A stretch of 64,000 bases of DNA from Sistotremastrum niveocremeum HHB9708 (lineage: Eukaryota > Basidiomycota > Agaricomycetes > Sistotremastrales > Sistotremastraceae): contig KV419394.1 of assembly GCA_001630475.1 (NCBI GenBank), positions 806,001 to 870,000 on the forward strand. The letters are read 5' to 3'. Made by a program: the position numbers and the translations under genes. This document shows positions 58,906 to 64,000 of the stretch, one piece after another (positions within the stretch are counted from its first letter, which is position 1; each line of letters starts with the position of its first letter). A model generated the notes under the pieces. The model saw only the letters and a program-made list of their open reading frames with translations, was not told the origin of the DNA and did no database searches.

Positions 58906-61900
58906 ATGTTGTCTGCCCGCCCCATGGACCCCCTCGTCGCCGTCTCCCTCGCCCCCCGTCCCTCCCCATCCGCCAATCCCCATATCGACCTCACCATGGC
59001 GTCGGGCAAGAGCCTGCGCACTACAGCACAAATCCCGCTATCTGCCTCAGGCCAGACCTCTCCCACTACCTCTTCCGATGAGGAGCTATTGAATATCCCT
59101 ATACCTCCAAAGCCAGAGCGCTCAACCAGCGATTCTCATTTACTTACCGTCCCTGCAAGCCAGGGTCCTGCTCGCTTGCCTGTTCCCGCTATGACTTCAA
59201 ACCAGGTCAGCATCTGTTCTTTCGTTTCTACCCTATTCCAGTCGATATTGCTTTGTACGGTGTGGCATGTTCTGCGAGTGCGCGCTGCACGCTACAGCAT
59301 AGCATGTGGACCCGCTTATCGCTAAAATTTTCACCTCATACATGCTACTATTTCCAGCTCGATACTGACACTCTTCATCCAGCGTCCTGGCGACTCTCAT
59401 ACCGCTCCTTCCACCCCTCCTATGAAACCCGCTTTCCCCACTTCTGTACCTCCCTTGCTCAAGGTCTCACCCGCCTTAACCCCACTCTCAGTACCCCACG
59501 CTGAGCCGCACAGTCCATCCCAGTCGCGTTCGTCATCATTCCTTAGTCGTACAATTCACAAGCGCAAGTCGAACTCTGCCTTTGCTGATCCTGTCTCGGT
59601 CCCCTGTTCACCCGGCGAGACCACGGCGAATCCTCTCCATAGTAAACATCCGAAACATTCTGGTCCAATCCATGAACTGAAACGTTTCCTGAATCATCAC
59701 ATTCCCCACCATCACCACCATCACCAATCCCGCGATGGCTCGTCGATGGGGGGTGACTCGCGTCCTCGCTCGACTGTTATCAGTACCGCGGCCAGCTCTG
59801 TAGCGTCAACTGCTCCCCACACACCCGAGGATCCGCATGAAACTCCCGCGAATCAATTGCGAGGAACAACCTTTCCCACCGGGACCACTGGTATACCTGA
59901 CGGGGTCTCCGCCGGTTCTCTGACGCCTCATCCTGAATCCTCGACCAAAAATCAGATTGACGCTAAAAAAGAGCACAAGTCCGGAATTCACGTTTTCATG
60001 CAGCGACACAAGGAGAGAGGAAGCGATGCTAGAGCCCTGGGCGACCATGCGTCGTCATCGCCTACAACATCTGTTGCATCAACAAACAATGGCGAAACTC
60101 ACCCAAACAAGGCTCTGCCAGCACACGGTTCTAGCGCACATGGCACTCACCAATCAGGTCATACTACACCCAACCACTTTGCGTCACTTTCAGAAGCGAC
60201 TCAGGCTCATCTGACGAAGAAATATGGAAAGTGGGGTCGGGTTCTTGGCTCTGGTGCTGGAGGCACCGTCCGTCTGATCAAGGCTTCGTCGAAGAATGGC
60301 GGAAAGGTGTATGCGGTGAAAGAGTTCCGCCCTAGGAGAGCTGGTGAGACGGAAAAGGAGTACCAGAAGAAAATCACTGCCGAATTCTGCGTTGGCTCGA
60401 CGCTCAAGCATCCCAACATCATCCAGACCGTCGACATCGTCTCCGACCATGGTCATTACTATGAGGTAAGAGGCTGACGTCATCTCCCTGATCTTCGTAA
60501 CTCAATTCTTGGTTAGGTGATGGAGTACGCACCATTCGATCTCTTCAGCGTCGTTATGTCGGGCAGGATGTCACGTCCCGAGATTTATTGCGTCTTCCGC
60601 CAGATATGCGAAGGCGTCGACTATCTTCACAGCATGGGCCTTGCTCATCGCGACTTGAAGTTGGACAACTGCGTCATGACGACCGATAACGTCATCAAGC
60701 TCATCGACTTTGGTACCGCCACCGTCTTCCACTATCCTGGAAATAAGCAGCAGATGGCCTCCGGGATCGTCGGGTCCGATCCTTATCTTGCACCTGAGGT
60801 TCTCAGCTCAGAATCCTACGATCCTCGCAAGACGGACGTCTGGAGTGTTGCTGTGATTTTCATGTGCATGATCCTCAGGCGTTTCCCTTGGACGATCCCA
60901 GACGCCAAAACGGATCTGAACTTCAAGAATTACGTGCAGGCTCACCCTGACCTGTGTGTGAAGGTAGACCCCCCAGCCCCGAAGCCAAAGACAGCGCCAG
61001 TTCATGCGGACAGCATTGACTCGGCGTCAACTGCCACGACGAAATCGATCAGTGACGCAGGATCTGTCCTCTCGAGCGAAACCTCAGTAGCTCCCAGCGA
61101 TACCGCCTCCATTACGGACTATTCGTCCGATACCAGCGACGAAGCTCGCCATCGGAAGCTCCTGGAGTTTGGTGCAGAGATCGAGTTGGCCACCCCTCAT
61201 GGTGCAGATTCGACAGTGACCTTGCCAGCGCTCTTGATCGGGAAACCCTTGTCGTCGTCCGACTCACCTGAAGAGATGGATCCTTCGGTCTTGACCTTTG
61301 CGCGACCATCCACGTCCATCGAGTCAGCGCCTGATTCCTCAGTCCCATTGGAAAATGCATATGCTTTTCCTCTGGTCACTGGCTCTGCCAGCTCACCGAA
61401 ACTGGCCGCTCGCGTCCAATCCGAAACCGTCGCTTCGCTGGTCGTTCCTCCATCTGTCGTCCCCGCATCCGTCGACAAGCCTTCTGAAGCACATTCCCGT
61501 CCCACCTCCGAGACGCCCACGATCAAGGTTCCCCCTAGCGAGGGCAATACTCCCGAGAAGCGAAAGACTCGCCCTCGAGCAGACAGTGCCTGTTCTGTGG
61601 CGACGTCGCATGGAGCTGCCGCTGATTCGATCTTCCGTCTTCTTCCACGCGAGAGTCGATCGGCTATCCGTCGAATGATGTACATTGAGCCAAGTGGACG
61701 CTGTACGCTCTCTGACCTCCTCAGAGGACGAGGCAAGCTGACTGGTCTGCTGTGCGGGTGTGAAGGCAAGGGAAGCAATGGATTGAATACCCCGCCTCGA
61801 AAACACGGAGACTTCTGCCGTGACCATGATTGCGCAGAAGGCGAAGAGGATGATGGCGATGAATGGCTCAAAAGTATTCAGACGTGTTGCTTTGCCCGTC

Positions 61901-61962
61901 CTCCCAATCACACGCACATCAAGATGGTGGTTGACGAGAAGCAATCTAAAAAGCGCTATTAG
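58906..61962 (+). CDS. HAL4/SAT4-type Ser/Thr protein kinase with a long catalytic-domain insert
   Basis: Kinases of the fungal Hal4/Hal5/Hrk1 family control ion and nutrient transporters at the plasma membrane. The start at 58906 gives [20 protein letters not shown]; a long intron of about 180 bp follows MTSNQ. The N-terminal 450 residues are disordered, with a His-rich run ([11 protein letters not shown]) and [20 protein letters not shown] opening the kinase domain. Seen: VAL-type Lys in [33 protein letters not shown] and the activation segment to [12 protein letters not shown], then [20 protein letters not shown]. About 220 acidic and Ser/Thr-rich residues interrupt the C-lobe before [20 protein letters not shown] and [12 protein letters not shown]. 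The end carries a Cys-rich part ([23 protein letters not shown]). About 940 residues. Confidence 0.93.
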
Positions 61963-62250
61963 CAGAAAACTCCTACCCCATCAGCCTTCCTGGTCCGCCC
62001 TGCACCCTGGAAGGGTCACTCCTTACTTTGAGGGGCCGCTATATCCGCTGACTTGTATCATATGCATGCAGGCTAGGCGTTCTCCATCATGCCTTGCCGC
62101 CATTTCTATCTTTCCGCATATCATCGTATATATATTATGGACACAGGAGGACACCGCACCGCTTGTTTCCCACTTGCATAGATATCTCTATTTCACTTTT
62201 TACTGTACTACCATTACAAGCAAAGCGTCATTACGATGCAAAAGAATATA

Positions 62251-63870
62251 TTACAGATCATCTCTATTGCGATGTGTACGACTCGATTCATGAGGACCGC
62301 CTTCATCGTCTCCTGCTTCGAGATCATCCTCTTCGGAGCCAAGATAAACGTCTTCCTCGATCATAGTCCAAACAGCCTGTCCTCCCTCCGCCTCCTCGAG
62401 CTGGATCACCTGAGTACCATCGGCAGCTTGACCTAGAAGTGCCTCGAGTGCCTTGCGGAGGATAGCAGCAGCATCTGCTGTATCCTTCTTTTTCGATGCC
62501 GCCTTGGCCTCGTCCGTATCTGCGGGTTCCGTTGGCAGAGCGATAAGTGGTTGACGTGGCCGCTGAAAAGAGGGATGCTCGCTCTCAGCCAATGAAGGCT
62601 CAACGCCCTTGACGTCATCAACGATTTGGCGACAGCGAATAGGAGCCTCTTCCATTTGTTCAAGCCGAGATTTGAAACCAGGTTCATTGCAGAGGCGAGG
62701 GGTATGTATGACGAGAACATAATTGCAAGTGGTAGTTTCCTTGACGAACATGATCGTGTCCGTTGTGGTCATGGAACAATGGAACTGTGAAAAAGAGTAA
62801 ATGTTTAGGCCGCCGGCGGAAGCAAAAAGGAGTAAGAGGGGCCAAGATCGTACCTGAACCTCGATTTCTCGCTTGCGACCGGTTTTATCGCAAGTAGTAC
62901 CATCGCCCCATCTTTGGACAAGATAGCGTTGCCGGGCACCACGGGCAAGCTCGAGGTGATTGGCTAGGGCTGCGTCAGTGTTTGTGGCCAGATCGTCAGA
63001 TCGATCAGCGGTTGGGGAGCGACCCAGGGTGAATGCTTCCCACTGTTCGATCACGACGGGAATTTAGCCGAGTCGGGCAGGGGAAAGCGAGAAGACGTAC
63101 ATCCGGGTCTTCCTCGGGAGTGTGGCCGCCTTGGGAAGAAAATTAGCTGCGAATTTCATTAAAGGGTCTCTTGCACTTTACCAGGTGGGTGAGGGTGTGC
63201 GTGGGGAAGTTCCTTAAATTGACGAACATGTGAATTGTGACAATAAGAATATGTGAACCATCCTTGGCGATGCTGTTATTGTCATTTAGCTGGCTCGAAA
63301 TGAAGCGACAGAAGAGCGGAATATAGCAGAGGAAGGACGAAAATAATGGCAAGGCAATTTACGGACATATAGACACTTTCCAGCCAAAGAAGATAACTGC
63401 TGCCAGCTCTTGCTCGGAGGAGCGGAGATAGGTGGATCGTCAGCGATGGGAGGTGGTAGCGGAGGCGGCTGGGGGATGTAGCACAGGTATGCGCTCTGAG
63501 GGCCAAAGCGCATATACTGCAGAGTGCCTATAGGTGAGGGTATTGATTGCTAGGGTAGCCGGTGAGCCTATGTATGCGGTCAAAAGGGACACGTAGGACG
63601 TACGCGTCGAGTGTCAAGAACGGCCGCCTCTTCGTCAGATGGGCCAGAGTCAGGCGGGGCGGTGTCGTCGTCGTACCAAGGGCTGAGAAACTCTTGCTCG
63701 CCGCCATGGAGTCCGTCCTTGAGCCATCGCTGGGCGGTCGTGTTCAGCACGGGGAGAGCGTTGAGATAAGACACGGAATATTTTGGGAAGGCATGGAGGT
63801 CCTCTGGGATGGACTGGGCGATGGCGAGGGTGACGGGGGCGACGAGGGGGAGCAGGAAGACGGGGAGCAT
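62251..63870 (-). CDS. YOS9: Yos9/OS-9-type ERAD lectin with MRH domain
   Basis: Yos9 reads trimmed mannose glycans on misfolded glycoproteins and delivers them to the Hrd1 ubiquitin ligase in ER-associated degradation. The start at 63870 gives a signal peptide (MLPVFLLPLVAPVTLAIAQS), followed by FPKYSVSYLNALPVLN and FLSPWYDDDTAP. The MRH domain opens in the exon ending LAGKCLY and continues GWFTYSYCHNSHVRQFKELP, HPHPPGGHTPEEDPD, YLVQRWGDGTTCDKTGRKRE and VKETTTCNYVLVIHTPRLC; the sugar-contacting Arg, Glu and Tyr of the family are visible, as are paired cysteines. The disordered, acidic C-terminus ends SSRTHRNRDDL. The final RDDL resembles, but does not match, H/KDEL. About 400 residues in five or so exons. 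Confidence 0.93.
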
Positions 63871-64000
63871 ATAGCGTACGCTGGAAATCTGATTGAGAAT
63901 ATTCGAGCGAGGAGGCCGGATGAATTGAGACTCCGCTTGGGTCGGACTTTCCTTTGGGCCCGAAAATGATAATATATTAATTTTTAGCGATATGAATATA

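Noticed and set aside
63562-63969. Plus-strand ORF of 135 codons at the right edge
   Set aside because: It is the antisense of the first YOS9 exon, whose signal peptide and sequence are convincing; the plus frame is Gly/Glu-rich without homology.

Overview
The window is nuclear DNA from a filamentous basidiomycete, most likely an agaricomycete. Genes are dense (about 28 protein-coding genes in 64 kb) and on both strands. Nearly all are cut by many introns of about 48-70 bp with GT...AG ends and CTAAC/CTGAT-like branch sites. The protein content (Pin4-type RRM protein, Sog2, Yos9, Sec66, Mch1, Prp28, a HAL4-type kinase) is that of a fungus. No rRNA, tRNA, CRISPR or virus-derived element was recognised. 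CDS coordinates run from start codon to stop codon and include introns.

Layout: (1) 1-4003: the 5' part of a Pin4-like RRM gene running off the left edge, a gene-poor stretch, an APC/C-type E2 (UBE2C) and, between it and the next gene, a candidate non-autonomous DNA transposon of about 840 bp. (2) 4004-14813: M13 zinc peptidase, HIS3, SOG2 and a cytosolic HSP70 whose promoter carries a heat-shock element, a TATA-like box and a 16-bp minisatellite. (3) 15110-26690: PP2A B56 subunit, a proline-rich conserved protein, citrate synthase, SEC66 and a USP7/Ubp15 deubiquitinase. (4) 27762-36521: a very large Ser/Pro-rich disordered protein, DNA primase large subunit, phosphatidylserine synthase and NSE1. 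(5) 36579-44236: a mitochondrial AAA ATPase, phosphatidylinositol synthase, a C2H2 zinc-finger protein and an Sso-type Qa-SNARE. (6) 44450-53721: aldo-keto reductase, a small EF-hand-like protein, a lysine-methyltransferase-like protein, a RhoGEF and asparagine synthetase. (7) 53954-63870: an Mch1-type transporter, PRP28, a HAL4/SAT4-type kinase and the ERAD lectin YOS9.

This is ordinary core-genome gene order, not an operon or biosynthetic cluster. Themes recur without being physically organised: cell cycle and chromosome maintenance (UBE2C, PRI2, NSE1, B56), phospholipid head-group synthesis (PSS and PIS, both CDP-alcohol phosphotransferases), secretion and ER quality control (SEC66, SSO, YOS9), and polarity signalling (SOG2, RhoGEF). 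Several neighbours are head-to-head with 80-160 bp between start codons (citrate synthase/SEC66, B56/proline-rich protein, methyltransferase/RhoGEF, MCH1/PRP28), so shared bidirectional promoters are likely.

The most unusual signals are: an AT-AC intron plus a GC-AG intron in the same small HIS3 gene; a near-palindrome holding two MluI cell-cycle boxes ending at the primase start codon; an inverted-repeat element with 10-bp flanking direct repeats; and a Qa-SNARE whose ionic-layer glutamine seems to be replaced. No wholly new multi-gene system was found.
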